A DNA stretch of 64,000 nucleotides from Alphaproteobacteria bacterium (GCA_024743275.1 JANSWW010000002.1:186001-250000); one strand, 5' to 3'. Positions 8,747-17,724 are shown, counted from the first letter of the stretch. Notes: generated by a model from the letters alone, not told the origin. Made by a program: numbers and translations.

Positions 8747-9733
8747 TCACTCTCCGCCGTCGCGGATTTTCCGCCACTTCGCGACATTGCGGTTGTGCTC
8801 GGCGAGGGTCCTGGCGAAGGCATGACCGCCGGAGCCGTCGGCAACGAAGTAGAGATAGTCCGTCTCCTCGGGATCGAGCACAGCCTCAAGCGCCGCGCGG
8901 CCCGGATTGGTGATCGGGGTCGGGGGCAGACCGTTGATCCGGTAGGTATTCCAGGGAGACTCGCGCCTGAGATCGTTGCGGAAGAGCTTGCGGCCCAGCG
9001 GCTCGCCCTTGGTCATGCCGTAGATCACGGTGGGATCGGATTGCAGCCGCATGCCGCGTTCCAGCCGGTTGACGAAAACGCCGGCGATCAGTGGCTTTTC
9101 CGAGAGAATACCTGACTCCTTCTGGACGATGGAGGCCAGGATCACCGCGTCTTCCGGCGTATCGAAGGGCAGTCCTTCCCGGCGGTCCGCCCAGAGTTCG
9201 GCGACAAGAGCGTCCATGGCGGCCTGCATGCGCCCGATGAGTTCCCCCCGGGTCTCGCCCCGTGTGTAGGAATAGGTTTCCGGCAAAAGGCTTCCCTCGG
9301 CCGGGACCGCGTCGATATCGCCGGTGAGCAGCCGTTCGCCTTCGAGAATCCTGATGGCCTCGACGCTGGCCGTGCCCTCCGGCACCGTCACCCGGTGCTG
9401 AACCGTTTTGCCGTTCACCAAAATCGCGATGGAGTTTTCGACGCTGACCTGGGCGGGGAAAAGGTATTCGCCGGCCTTAAGGGCGCGCGCCTGATCGGTC
9501 AACCGGGCACCGAAGAAGAACAGCCTTGGATCGGAAATCACCCCGGCATCGGCCAGTGTCTCGCCAATCGCCTGGACGCTGGTCCCCGGGTCAATCACCA
9601 GGGTTTTGTCCTCGGCCAGCGGCCCGGGCGCCTCGTACTGCCCCTTGGCATAGACGAAAACGCCGCCGGTCACGATGACGAGCGATAGGGCGGCGGCGAG
9701 AAGCCAGGCGACGACCCGCTTCAGTGCCGCCAT
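8747..9733 (-). CDS. mltG: Endolytic murein transglycosylase MltG (YceG)
   Basis: An inner-membrane lytic transglycosylase that cleaves nascent glycan strands and is thought to terminate peptidoglycan polymerisation. A TM anchor spans about residues 7-28, followed by a LysM-like region (VIDPGTSVQAIGETL) and the YceG catalytic domain. The catalytic glutamate is E206 in SIVQKESG. QSDPTVIYG and NTYRINGLPPTPITNPG are also conserved family signatures. The 328-residue length is normal. It sits 6 bp after fabF, the standard alphaproteobacterial position at the end of the fatty-acid synthesis operon. Confidence 0.96.
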   Translation of the reverse strand: MAALKRVVAWLLAAALSLVIVTGGVFVYAKGQYEAPGPLAEDKTLVIDPGTSVQAIGETLADAGVISDPRLFFFGARLTDQARALKAGEYLFPAQVSVENSIAILVNGKTVQHRVTVPEGTASVEAIRILEGERLLTGDIDAVPAEGSLLPETYSYTRGETRGELIGRMQAAMDALVAELWADRREGLPFDTPEDAVILASIVQKESGILSEKPLIAGVFVNRLERGMRLQSDPTVIYGMTKGEPLGRKLFRNDLRRESPWNTYRINGLPPTPITNPGRAALEAVLDPEETDYLYFVADGSGGHAFARTLAEHNRNVAKWRKIRDGGE

Positions 9734-9739
9734 CCGGAC

Positions 9740-11008
9740 CTACCCGTCGAGCTGCTTGAAGACAAGCGAGGCGTTGGTGCCGCCGAAGCCGAAGGAATTG
9801 GACAAGGCCGCACGGATCTTCTTCTCCTGGGCGGTCTTCGGCACCAGATTGATGCCCGAAACACCCTCGGAAGGGTCGTCCAGATTGAGAGTCGGCGGGA
9901 CCACCCCATGCTTCATGGCGAGGATGGAATAGATCGATTCGACGCTGCCCGCGGCGCCCAGCAGATGCCCGATGGCCGACTTGGTGGACGACATCGCGAT
10001 CGATCCCGCCGCGTCGCCAAACAGGCGTTTGACGGCGCCATGCTCGATCTCGTCGCCCAGCGGCGTCGAGGTCCCGTGGGCGTTCACATAGTCCACGTCG
10101 GACGGGTTGAGTTTCGCGCGCTTGAGCGCCGCCTGCATGGAGCGGAAACCGCCATTGCCATCGGCCGCCGGCGCGGTGATATGATGGGCATCCCCGGAAA
10201 GGCCGTAGCCGACGACCTCGGCATAGATCGGGGCGCCGCGCCTTTTCGCGTGCTCCAGCTCCTCGAGCACCACGATCCCGGCGCCTTCGCCCATGACGAA
10301 GCCGTCCCGCCCCCGGTCCCAGGGACGCGAGGCTTCCGTCGGACGGTCGTTATAGCCGGTGGACAGCGCCCGGGCCGCCGCGAAACCGGCGACTCCAAGA
10401 CGTCCGATGGCGGCCTCCGCGCCGCCGGCGACCATCACGTCGGCATCGTCGAACATGATCAGCCGGGCGGCGTCGCCGATGGCGTGCGCCCCGGTGGAAC
10501 AGGCCGTGACAGGCGCATGGTTCGGTCCCCGGAACCCGTGCCGGATCGACACGTGGCCGGAGGCGAGATTGATCAGCGCCGAGGGAATAAAGAAGGGAGA
10601 GAGGCGCCGCGGACCGCGGTCGTGCAGCACTTGCGAGGCGCCGTCTATGGTGGTCAGGCCGCCGATGCCGGAGCCGATCATCACGCCGGTCCGGTTGAGC
10701 GCCTCTTCGTCGGTCGGGGCCCAGCCCGCCTCGCGAATGGCTTCCTCGGCGGCGGCGATCGCGAGCAGGATGAAGCGATCGATCTTCTTCTGATCTTTGG
10801 GCGACACCCACTCATCCGGACTGAAACCGCCGTCTTCCCCGCCCCCTTCCGGCACCTGGCCGGCGATCTTGGCGGGAAGATCGGAGACATCGAAACTCTC
10901 GATACCTGTGATCCCGGATTGGCCCTCGGTCAATCGCCCCCAGTTATGGGCGACACCAACGCCAAGCGGGGAAACAATCCCCATGCCGGTTACGACGACT
11001 CGTCTCAT
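9740..11008 (-). CDS. fabF: Beta-ketoacyl-ACP synthase II
   Basis: A condensing enzyme that elongates acyl-ACP with malonyl-ACP, including the step to cis-vaccenoyl chains in this group. The 422-residue thiolase-fold protein has the full Cys-His-His triad: C170 in TACSTGAHAIGDA, H311 in NAHGTSTPLGD and H348 in KSAIGHLLGAAG. It ends in the typical NSFGFGGTNASLVF. It lies in the order fabD-fabG-acpP-fabF-mltG, 91 bp after acpP. Membership is secure. Confidence 0.97.
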   Translation of the reverse strand: MRRVVVTGMGIVSPLGVGVAHNWGRLTEGQSGITGIESFDVSDLPAKIAGQVPEGGGEDGGFSPDEWVSPKDQKKIDRFILLAIAAAEEAIREAGWAPTDEEALNRTGVMIGSGIGGLTTIDGASQVLHDRGPRRLSPFFIPSALINLASGHVSIRHGFRGPNHAPVTACSTGAHAIGDAARLIMFDDADVMVAGGAEAAIGRLGVAGFAAARALSTGYNDRPTEASRPWDRGRDGFVMGEGAGIVVLEELEHAKRRGAPIYAEVVGYGLSGDAHHITAPAADGNGGFRSMQAALKRAKLNPSDVDYVNAHGTSTPLGDEIEHGAVKRLFGDAAGSIAMSSTKSAIGHLLGAAGSVESIYSILAMKHGVVPPTLNLDDPSEGVSGINLVPKTAQEKKIRAALSNSFGFGGTNASLVFKQLDG

Positions 11009-11099
11009 TTTGCTTTTCCGGATGGCAGGGCCGGCGCCGCGGTCTGGACAATCCTGTCAAACCGCGGCGCCCGGCCGAAATCACGAAGGGGTTTGGCCC

Positions 11100-11342
11100 T
11101 TAGGCGCCTTCGGTGCTCTTCTTGATGAAGTCGATCGCGTCCTGAACGGTCTGGATCTTCTCCGCCGCGTCGTCCGGGATCTCCGTACCAAACTCTTCTT
11201 CGAACGCCATCACCAGCTCCACGGTGTCCAGGCTGTCGGCGTTCAGGTCTTCGATGAAGTTCGCGCTCTCGACAACTTTGTCTTCTTCCACACCCAGGTG
11301 CTCGACGACGATTTTCTTAACGCGCTCAGCGACGTCACTCAT
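11100..11342 (-). CDS. acpP: Acyl carrier protein
   Basis: The 80-residue acidic carrier protein of type II fatty-acid synthesis. The phosphopantetheine attachment serine is S37 in [10 protein letters not shown]. The Shine-Dalgarno is AAGGAT. It is placed between fabG and fabF as expected. Its 149-bp upstream spacer is long for an operon-internal gap, fitting a dedicated acpP promoter, and it carries two overlapping inverted repeats annotated separately. Confidence 0.98.
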   Translation of the reverse strand: MSDVAERVKKIVVEHLGVEEDKVVESANFIEDLNADSLDTVELVMAFEEEFGTEIPDDAAEKIQTVQDAIDFIKKSTEGA

Positions 11343-11363
11343 TGATCCGTATCCTTAAGTTTG

Positions 11364-11419
11364 ACCGTCATTATTATGGACCCTGACGGTAAGCGAAATA
11401 CTCCCAAAAAACAGGGTCC
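11364..11419 (-). promoter_or_regulatory. Competing hairpins in the acpP leader
   Basis: Read on the minus strand, GGACCCTG (11419-11412) can pair with CAGGGTCC (11385-11378). ACCGTCA (11390-11384) can pair with TGACGGT (11370-11364). The two stems share two bases and so exclude each other. An ATAATAA stretch within the second loop could instead be a promoter -10, which would make these operator-like repeats rather than RNA structure. Confidence 0.4.
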
Positions 11420-11491
11420 GGCTCATTAACACACTTCCCATGCTCCCGCTACCCACGACCCCGAGGATTGTGGAGAGCCGGAGCAGGGGCC

Positions 11492-12229
11492 CTAGATCAT
11501 GGCCATGCCCCCGTTCACATGGAGGGTTTGACCGGTCACATAGGCGGCCTCGTCACTGGCGAGATAGGTCACCGCCGCCGCGATTTCATCCGCCTGACCA
11601 AGTCGGCCTGCGGGAACTTTCGTCAAGATCGTCTCGCGCTGTTTTTCGTCCAGCACATCCGTCATCGCCGTCTCGATGAATCCGGGCGCGACACAGTTGG
11701 CCGTGATGTTGCGGTTTGCGACCTCCAAGGCTGTTGCCTTGGTGAACCCGATCATTCCGGCCTTCGAGGCGGCGTAATTCGCCTGCCCCGGATTACCGGT
11801 GACACCGACCACGCTGGTGATGCCGATGATCCGACCGGTCCGCCGCTTCATCATTCCGCGCAGCACCGCCCGCACCAGCCGGAAACCGGCGGTCAGGTTG
11901 ACATCCAGGACCGTCTGCCAGTCCTCGTCCTTCATGCGCATCAACAAGCCATCCCGGGTGAGGCCCGCGTTGTTCACCAGGATGTCGAGGCTCCCCATCG
12001 CCGCTTCGGCTTCCTTGACCAGGGCGGCCGGAGCCTCCGGGTCGGCGAGATTGGCCGGGATCACGTGACAGCGCTCGCCGAGCTTCGCCGCGACCGCCTG
12101 CAACGCCGCTTCCCGGGTACCGGTCAGCGCGACCGTCGCCCCCTGCCGGTGCAGGCTCGTCGCGATCGCCGCGCCGATCCCGCCGGATGCGCCGGTGACC
12201 AGCGCCGTCTTACCGCTCAGATCGAACAT
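11492..12229 (-). CDS. fabG: 3-oxoacyl-ACP reductase
   Basis: An NADPH-dependent short-chain dehydrogenase that reduces 3-oxoacyl-ACP in fatty-acid elongation. The 245-residue protein shows the cofactor loop TGASGGIG (12-19), the NNAG motif, and the catalytic tetrad N111, S139, Y152 and K156 (YAASK). It ends with the family-typical TGQTLHVNGGMAMI. The ATG at 12229 gives the standard FabG N-terminus; the frame stays open upstream only because it runs antisense-free through fabD. It is 17 bp after fabD. Confidence 0.97.
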   Translation of the reverse strand: MFDLSGKTALVTGASGGIGAAIATSLHRQGATVALTGTREAALQAVAAKLGERCHVIPANLADPEAPAALVKEAEAAMGSLDILVNNAGLTRDGLLMRMKDEDWQTVLDVNLTAGFRLVRAVLRGMMKRRTGRIIGITSVVGVTGNPGQANYAASKAGMIGFTKATALEVANRNITANCVAPGFIETAMTDVLDEKQRETILTKVPAGRLGQADEIAAAVTYLASDEAAYVTGQTLHVNGGMAMI

Positions 12230-12246
12230 GCCGCCTCTCCCTTGGC

Positions 12247-13218
12247 TCAGCCCAGATCGGCGACGAAGGCCGCCACGTCTTCCGGGGTTTGAATCGCGCG
12301 CCCTTCGACGCGCTTGTCGATGCGACGGTTGAGGCCGGTCAGAACCTTGCCGGCACCCATTTCGACCGCTTCCGTAACACCACGTTCCGCCAGCGCCTCG
12401 ATGCCTTCGCGCCAACGCACCCGTCCCGCCACCTGACGGACCAGAAGCTCGCGGATCTCGTCCGGGCTTTCCACCGGGGCCGCCGCCACATTGGCCATCA
12501 CCGGCCGGGCCGGCGACTGGATCTGCGTGTTTGCCAGCGCCTCGGCCATCACATCGGCGGCCGGCGCCATCAGCGAACAGTGGAAGGGCGCCGAGACGGG
12601 CAGTTTCATCGCCCGCTTGATCCCTTTTTCCTGCGCCAGTTCGATCGCCCGGTCGATCGCGGCGGCATGGCCGGACAGCACCACCTGGCCCGGGGCGTTG
12701 TCGTTGGCGATATCGCAGACCGCCCCGTCGGCCGCGGCCGCTGTGGCGATCTCCTCCGCCTGGTCGAGCGTCGCGCCGATCAAGGCGGCCATCGCCCCCT
12801 CGCCGACCGGCACCGCCGACTGCATGCTGTCGCCGCGCAGGCGCAGCAGCTTGGCCGTATCGCCGACCGCGATCGCGCCAGAGGCGGCCAGTGCGGAATA
12901 CTCGCCCAGCGAATGGCCCGCGACGTAATCGCAAAGTTCGGCCAGAGACCGACCGGATGCCGCCTCGATGGCCCGGGTCGCCGCCACGGCGGTCGCCATC
13001 AGGGCCGGTTGCGCGTTGCGGGTCAGGGTCAGGGTCTCCTGATCGCCGCCGAAAATCAGATCGGAGAGTTTCTCCCCCAAGGCATCGTCCACGGCCTCGA
13101 AGACCGCGCGGGCTTCGGGATGCGCTTCGGCCAGCGCCTTTCCCATCCCAACGGTTTGCGATCCCTGGCCCGGAAACAGAAAGGCCCGGTTGGTGGCCCC
13201 ATCATCGGCCCGCGTCAT
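12247..13218 (-). CDS. fabD: Malonyl-CoA:ACP transacylase
   Basis: It loads malonyl from CoA onto AcpP. The protein has 323 residues from the ATG at 13218, which follows a GGGGGAAC Shine-Dalgarno and gives the usual FLFPGQGSQ opening at 13-21. The nucleophile elbow is AGHSLGEYSAL (S103) and the catalytic His is in SAPFHCSLM. An ATG at 13332 would add 38 residues without family similarity. It is the first gene of the fab operon and divergent from dnaB. Confidence 0.96.
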   Translation of the reverse strand: MTRADDGATNRAFLFPGQGSQTVGMGKALAEAHPEARAVFEAVDDALGEKLSDLIFGGDQETLTLTRNAQPALMATAVAATRAIEAASGRSLAELCDYVAGHSLGEYSALAASGAIAVGDTAKLLRLRGDSMQSAVPVGEGAMAALIGATLDQAEEIATAAAADGAVCDIANDNAPGQVVLSGHAAAIDRAIELAQEKGIKRAMKLPVSAPFHCSLMAPAADVMAEALANTQIQSPARPVMANVAAAPVESPDEIRELLVRQVAGRVRWREGIEALAERGVTEAVEMGAGKVLTGLNRRIDKRVEGRAIQTPEDVAAFVADLG

Positions 13219-13280
13219 GGACGTTCCCCCAGCAGCGTTCTCGGACGGATGCGCCCCACCCGTTCGAATTCGGTGGGCGT

Positions 13281-13308
13281 TTTCTAAGGACCGCAACGAA
13301 ACTGTCAA
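13281..13308 (-). promoter_or_regulatory. Sigma-70-type promoter of the fab operon
   Basis: On the minus strand, TTGACA (13308-13303) is followed after 16 bp by TAGAAA (13286-13281). The -35 is perfect and the -10 matches TATAAT at four of six positions. The predicted start lies about 55-60 bp upstream of the fabD ATG. No better promoter was seen in this spacer. Confidence 0.5.
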
Positions 13309-13470
13309 GTTCTTGCCGCGCGGCGAGTACAAATTGTCCCCCTCATGACCCGTGAGAGATGCAGCAGAGCCGCGAAACCCGCGCCGATACCTGTTCGGTT
13401 TTTTTCAGAGCCCAGTGAGGCGTACCCCAACCTCGTGGCTGTGGGAGGAGGGAGGACGAGAACGAACGGG

Positions 13471-13501
13471 TAATCCACCTGCCGCCAACAGGTTATCCAC
13501 C
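13471..13501 (+). promoter_or_regulatory. Pair of DnaA-box-like sequences upstream of dnaB
   Basis: TTATCCACC at 13493-13501 differs from the DnaA box TTATCCACA only at the last base. TAATCCACC at 13471-13479 is a weaker copy in the same orientation, 22 bp away. Between them, CCTG and CAGG form a short inverted repeat. They lie 66-96 bp before the dnaB ATG, a position where DnaA could regulate dnaB transcription. Confidence 0.35.
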
Positions 13502-13566
13502 GTTTCCTCCCCGGCTATTTTCATCTCCCCCGGCGCATATTGGTTTCGGCATGCTATGATGATGCT

Positions 13567-15051
13567 ATGACCGATATCTCCAATGTCACCCCCCTGCGCC
13601 ACGACGAAACGCCGGCCTCCATCGCGACCGAGCAGGCCTTGCTGGGCGCCCTGCTGTCCCATAATCCGGTGTTCGAGCAAATCGGCAGCTTCCTGAAGGC
13701 CGAACATTTCGAGGACCCGGTGAACGGCGCCATCTTCGCCGCGATCCAGCGCCTGATCGACCGGGGTCAGGCGGCCAATATGTTGACGCTGCGCGACATC
13801 CTGAAATCCCAGCCGGTGATCAAGGACAACGGGGTCGAGATAGAACGCTATCTCGCCGATCTCGAAGGCGGCGTTCTCACCGTGGTCGGGGCGAAGGACT
13901 ATGCGCGCACGATCTACGACTATTACCTTCGGCGCCAGTTGGTTTCCCTGGGCCATGACATCGTCGCCGACGCCCGCGAGGTGACGCTCGACGCCAATGC
14001 CGAGACCCTGATCGAAAAGGCCGAGGGGCAGCTCTTCAATCTGGCCGAGACCGGCGATACCGAACGGGGATTCAAGACATTCTCCCAGGCGATCATCGAG
14101 TCGGTGAACATGGTGGAGGCCGCCTATAAGAGGGACGGCCGCCTGGCCGGCGTTCCGACCGGCCTGATCGATATCGACAAGCTCCTGGGCGGTTTCCATA
14201 ACTCCGACCTTTTGATCCTGGCCGGGCGCCCCTCCATGGGGAAGACGGCGCTTGCCACCAACATCGCGTTCAACGCCGCAAAGACCCGCCTCGACCAGGA
14301 CGACGACCGGACCTTCCACGTCGCCTTCTTCTCGCTGGAAATGTCGGCGGAACAGCTCGCCACCCGGATCCTGTCGGAGCAGTCCAAGCTGCCGAGCGAA
14401 AAGATCCGCCGCGGCGAGATCTCCGAGGCGGACTTCGAGCAACTCGCCCTCGCCGCCCAGCAAATCGAGCGCCTGCCGATCTTTATCGATGATACCCCGG
14501 CGATCAGCGTGTCGGCCCTGCGGACCCGGGCCCGGCGGCTCAAACGGCAGCACGGTCTCGACATGATCGTCGTCGACTACCTGCAGCTACTTTCCGGGAC
14601 GGCGGGCCAGCGCGCGGAGAACCGGGTCAACGAGATCTCCGACATCACCCGGTCGCTCAAAGCCATCGCCAAGGAACTGAACATCCCCGTTCTCGCCCTC
14701 TCCCAGCTCTCCCGACAGGTCGAACAGCGCGAGGACAAGCGGCCACAGCTCTCGGACCTGAGGGAATCCGGGTCGATCGAACAGGACGCCGATGTCGTGA
14801 TGTTCGTGTTCCGGGAGGAGTACTATCTGACCCGCGCCGAACCCGGCCGGAAGCCGGAAGAGAACGAGGAGAAATTCCTCGAACGGCATCGTGGTTGGCA
14901 GGAACGCTGCGAGGAGGCGCATGGCAAGGCGGAGGTCATCGTCGGCAAGCAGCGACACGGCCCCACCGGCAAGGTCACACTGCTGTTCGACGGCAATACG
15001 ACCCGATTCGATAATTTCTTGCCAGATGACCATGCACCTGTGGCATACTGA
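13567..15051 (+). CDS. dnaB: Replicative DNA helicase DnaB
   Basis: The hexameric 5'-3' helicase that unwinds the chromosome fork. The 494-residue protein has the helical N-terminal primase-interacting domain (about 15-125), a linker, and the RecA-like C-domain. Walker A is GRPSMGKTA (220-228), Walker B is in MIVVDYLQLL, and the DnaB signature SQLSRQVEQRED is present. The ATG at 13567 gives MTDISNVTPL; an ATG nine codons upstream is possible but atypical. No intein interrupts the P-loop or other conserved sites. It precedes the ribosomal protein operon by 306 bp. Confidence 0.97.
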   Translation: MTDISNVTPLRHDETPASIATEQALLGALLSHNPVFEQIGSFLKAEHFEDPVNGAIFAAIQRLIDRGQAANMLTLRDILKSQPVIKDNGVEIERYLADLEGGVLTVVGAKDYARTIYDYYLRRQLVSLGHDIVADAREVTLDANAETLIEKAEGQLFNLAETGDTERGFKTFSQAIIESVNMVEAAYKRDGRLAGVPTGLIDIDKLLGGFHNSDLLILAGRPSMGKTALATNIAFNAAKTRLDQDDDRTFHVAFFSLEMSAEQLATRILSEQSKLPSEKIRRGEISEADFEQLALAAQQIERLPIFIDDTPAISVSALRTRARRLKRQHGLDMIVVDYLQLLSGTAGQRAENRVNEISDITRSLKAIAKELNIPVLALSQLSRQVEQREDKRPQLSDLRESGSIEQDADVVMFVFREEYYLTRAEPGRKPEENEEKFLERHRGWQERCEEAHGKAEVIVGKQRHGPTGKVTLLFDGNTTRFDNFLPDDHAPVAY

Positions 15052-15357
15052 CGTTCTGATGCTACAGGTCGGTAGCACCAATTGACACTCTTCCCCTGGA
15101 AGAGGTCGGCTTTAACCAGCCATGAAGAGGGGCTTCATCGTCAGGGATGGCCCCTCTCGCTGTATCCGGCCCGTGACATCCCCTTTCAAAGCCATCCCCT
15201 TTCAAAGCCATCCCCTTTTCAAGACATCGCCCTTTCTCCTTGCATCCCCGTCGCGGATGTGCATATTCGCGGCTCCTCATAGCTCCTTGCCGGCGGCAAA
15301 CGCGTCGTCGGCTATGTCCCGATGGGCGGGACCGAGATATCCGAAGGGAGTGCCGAT
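15052..15357. other. dnaB-rpsF intergenic region with hairpins and tandem repeat
   Basis: This 306-bp spacer has no convincing gene. An 8-bp perfect stem AGAGGGGC/GCCCCTCT (15126-15133 with 15150-15157) may end dnaB transcription, although no T run follows. A 16-bp tandem repeat lies at 15177-15225. TTGCC-GGC-GGCAA (15287-15299) is a small hairpin about 60 bases before rpsF. Part of the rpsF leader could be the known bS6:bS18 autoregulatory RNA, but I cannot see the diagnostic fold. Confidence 0.55.
15177..15225. repeat. 16-bp tandem repeat in the rpsF upstream region
   Basis: CATCCCCTTTCAAAGC occurs exactly at 15177-15192 and 15193-15208. A third, degenerate copy runs from 15209 to 15225 and a decayed fourth follows. 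On the opposite strand the unit carries an AAAGGGGATGG sequence, but no ORF uses it. Confidence 0.75.
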
Positions 15358-15822
15358 ATGGCATTGTACGAAAGCGTGTGGATCGCACGCCAAGAGCTGT
15401 CGACCACGCAGGTCGACGCGCTGATCGAACGCTTCAAGGGCGTGATCACCGAAAATGGTGGTGAAGTGAAGAAGGTCGAAAACTGGGGCCTTCGCCAGCT
15501 CACCTACAAGATCAAGAAAAACCGCAAGGGCCACTTCGTGCTCTTCAATCTCGACACCCCGCCGGCGGCGAAGGACGAGATGGAGCGCCAGATGCGTCTC
15601 GACGAAGACATTCTGCGCAGCCTGTCCGTCAAGGTGGATGAGCTGGAGGAAGGCCCGTCCGCGGTCATGCAGAACAAGGACGGTGATCGCCGTGACGGCC
15701 GGGGCGATCGTGACGGCCGGGGCCGCCGCGACGACCGGGGTCCGCGTGAAGACCGGGGTCCCCGTGAAGACCGGGGTCCGCGCCGCGAGCGCTCCGAAGG
15801 CACCGAAGTCGCGGCCGAATAA
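15358..15822 (+). CDS. rpsF: Small ribosomal subunit protein bS6
   Basis: A 30S platform protein that binds 16S rRNA as a heterodimer with bS18. The 154-residue product starts [15 protein letters not shown], the normal bS6 N-terminus, after a GAAGGGAG Shine-Dalgarno, and contains the conserved [19 protein letters not shown]. The core ends near residue 100. The remaining 50 residues are a low-complexity charged tail built on [10 protein letters not shown] and repeated REDRGP units, encoded by near-identical 18-bp DNA repeats at about 15736-15780. Such tails are common in alphaproteobacterial bS6 but vary in length. It heads the rpsF-rpsR-DUF2232-rplI operon. Confidence 0.97.
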   Translation: MALYESVWIARQELSTTQVDALIERFKGVITENGGEVKKVENWGLRQLTYKIKKNRKGHFVLFNLDTPPAAKDEMERQMRLDEDILRSLSVKVDELEEGPSAVMQNKDGDRRDGRGDRDGRGRRDDRGPREDRGPREDRGPRRERSEGTEVAAE

Positions 15823-15863
15823 GCCGGCGACCGACAAACCCTTTCGAACAAGGAGATAGAACG

Positions 15864-16094
15864 ATGCGTGGTCGTCGTCCTTTTGTCCGGCGCCGGAAGA
15901 GCTGCCCGTTTTCCAGCAGCACCGCGCCGAAGATCGATTACAAAGACGTGAAGCTTTTGAGCCGCTTCATTTCCGAGCGGGGCAAGATCGTCCCGTCCCG
16001 GATCACGGCGGTGTCGGCGAAGAAGCAGCGTGAACTGGCCCGCGCCATCAAGCGTGCCCGGTTCATCGCCCTTCTGCCTTACCTTACGGATTAA
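15864..16094 (+). CDS. rpsR: Small ribosomal subunit protein bS18
   Basis: A 76-residue basic protein of the 30S platform and partner of bS6. It reads [16 protein letters not shown], then [20 protein letters not shown] and [16 protein letters not shown], all canonical. An AAGGAG Shine-Dalgarno lies just upstream. A single N-terminal cysteine in KSCPF is retained, without a full zinc ribbon. It lies 41 bp after rpsF. Confidence 0.98.
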   Translation: MRGRRPFVRRRKSCPFSSSTAPKIDYKDVKLLSRFISERGKIVPSRITAVSAKKQRELARAIKRARFIALLPYLTD

Positions 16095-16114
16095 CGGAAA
16101 CAGGGGGATAAGCC

Positions 16115-17047
16115 ATGCCGAGCCAGGTGCGGCACGGACTTATCCCGGGGGCGCTCTCGGCGTTCCTCTACCTGCTTTTACCGCTGAGCGGTGGAATCGG
16201 GTTGCTTCCTGGGCTTGTCGCCCCGATGCCGGTGATTTACGCCGCCCTCGCCGGCGGCAGGGTCAACGGAATGGTCGCCGCGGGTTTCGGCACGGTTGTC
16301 GCCCTTGCGGTGGAAACAGGGTTCGGGCTCGGTTACCTGCTGTCGGCGGGGCTACCGGGCCTCGTCGCCGGTCTGGCGCTGACCTGGCAGCGTCCGGACG
16401 AGAACGGGCAACCTGTCTACCGTGGTGTGGACGGGCTGGTTGTGACGGGAACGCTCTACGCGCTCGTCTGTCTGATAGGCAGTTTCGCCTATCTTTCCGG
16501 CGGCGTCGGGATGGAAGCGACCCTGCGGGAGGTCTTCGCGGAGACCTTCGAGGCGTTGCCGCCCGAGTTCGGCGCGGACGTCCGCTCGGAGATGCTCGAC
16601 ATCATCGTCGGCATCACACCGGGCGCGCCGCTGGCCGTGTTGGGCGCGACGTTGGTCGTTAACGGGCTATGGGCCGCACGGATCGCCGCTAAGCGGGGAT
16701 TGTTGCAGCGCCCGCCCTTGAATTTCGCCGCGTTGCGGATGCCCGATTGGGCGTTCGTCGCTTTCGCGGCCGCCTTCGTGATCGCACAGATCAGCGACGG
16801 CGACATCGGGTTCATGGCCGGACAGGCCGGTATGGTGCTCGCCATGCCGTTTCTGCTGGTCGGGTTGAGTGTCGTGCACGCGTTGACGGCCGGTCGGCCG
16901 GGTCGCGGCATAATGTTGGGTTTCACTTACGGGCTTCTGATCCTGGGGATCTGGCCCGCAATCGTGACGGTGGTTGGCCTCGTGGACCATGTGTTCGGTC
17001 TGAAGGCCCGCTTCGGGGCGCAGCGCTCCGGGAAAGATGAGGAGTAG
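16115..17047 (+). CDS. DUF2232 family membrane protein
   Basis: A 310-residue polytopic inner-membrane protein with about eight hydrophobic segments, beginning [23 protein letters not shown] and ending in a cytoplasmic basic tail. DUF2232 proteins (YybS-like) sit between rpsR and rplI in many alphaproteobacteria, and the position here is identical. Function is unknown; a transport or S-component-like role has been suggested for the fold, and nothing in this sequence settles it. The Shine-Dalgarno GGGGGATAAGCC precedes the ATG, and rplI follows 4 bp after its stop. Confidence 0.85.
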   Translation: MPSQVRHGLIPGALSAFLYLLLPLSGGIGLLPGLVAPMPVIYAALAGGRVNGMVAAGFGTVVALAVETGFGLGYLLSAGLPGLVAGLALTWQRPDENGQPVYRGVDGLVVTGTLYALVCLIGSFAYLSGGVGMEATLREVFAETFEALPPEFGADVRSEMLDIIVGITPGAPLAVLGATLVVNGLWAARIAAKRGLLQRPPLNFAALRMPDWAFVAFAAAFVIAQISDGDIGFMAGQAGMVLAMPFLLVGLSVVHALTAGRPGRGIMLGFTYGLLILGIWPAIVTVVGLVDHVFGLKARFGAQRSGKDEE

Positions 17048-17051
17048 AAAG

Positions 17052-17687
17052 ATGCAGGTCATTCTTCTGGAGCGGATCGAAAAGCTCGGCCAGATGGGCG
17101 ACGAGGTCACGGTGAAGCCGGGTTTCGCGCGGAACTATCTTCTGCCGCAAGGCAAGGCGCTGCGGGCGAACAAGGAAAACCGGGCTCACTTCGATCAGCA
17201 GAAGGCGCAACTCGAGGCCGATAACCTCAAGCGCAAGTCCGAGGCCGAACAGGTCGCCGGCAAGATCGACGGGCTGATGGTCACGCTGGTGCGCCAGGCC
17301 TCCGAAATGGGCAACCTCTACGGGTCGGTCACCGCCCGGGACATCGCCGAACAGGTCGTCGCCGCCGGCTTCACGGTCGAAAAGCGCCAGATCATCGTCG
17401 ACAAGCCGATCAAATCGCTCGGCATCGAGGACGTACGGGTCCAGCTCCACCCGGAAGTGTCGGTCGTCGTCAAGGCCAACGTCGCCCGCTCCCTTGAAGA
17501 AGCCGAGATGCAGGCGCAGACCGGCCAGGCCATCGTCGGCTCCCCGGACGAGCGGGAAGACATGATGGCCGAGGAGGAGGCCCCGGCCGAAGAGGTCGTC
17601 GCCGAAGAGGTCGTCGCCGAAGAGTTCGCCGCCGAAGACATCGCCGGGGAGGCCGCTCCGGCCGAAGGCGAAGAAGCCACGGCCTGA
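17052..17687 (+). CDS. rplI: Large ribosomal subunit protein bL9
   Basis: A 50S protein that bridges to neighbouring ribosomes and supports frame fidelity. It opens [28 protein letters not shown] and then [12 protein letters not shown], the conserved N-domain, followed by the long linker helix and C-domain up to about residue 150. The rest of the 211 residues is a Glu/Ala-rich acidic tail with repeated EEVVAEE units, a variable trait of alphaproteobacterial bL9. It ends the operon; a strong intrinsic terminator follows at 17725-17770. Confidence 0.97.
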   Translation: MQVILLERIEKLGQMGDEVTVKPGFARNYLLPQGKALRANKENRAHFDQQKAQLEADNLKRKSEAEQVAGKIDGLMVTLVRQASEMGNLYGSVTARDIAEQVVAAGFTVEKRQIIVDKPIKSLGIEDVRVQLHPEVSVVVKANVARSLEEAEMQAQTGQAIVGSPDEREDMMAEEEAPAEEVVAEEVVAEEFAAEDIAGEAAPAEGEEATA

Positions 17688-17724
17688 CGGCCCTTCCCCT
17701 CGTACCGAGGGGTTTGACAAATCC

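Larger units (their letters stand above)
13219..13566. other. fabD-dnaB divergent intergenic region
   Basis: A 348-bp gene-free stretch between divergent genes. It holds a good sigma-70-type promoter for fabD (13281-13308), a GCCCACC/GGGTGGGGC-type inverted repeat at about 13251-13279 in the fabD leader, and two DnaA-box-like 9-mers near dnaB (annotated separately). I see no RNA gene in it and no clear dnaB promoter. Confidence 0.6.

Noticed and set aside
15177..15240. CRISPR-like array
   Set aside because: Units are 16 bp and directly adjacent with no spacers; no cas genes nearby.
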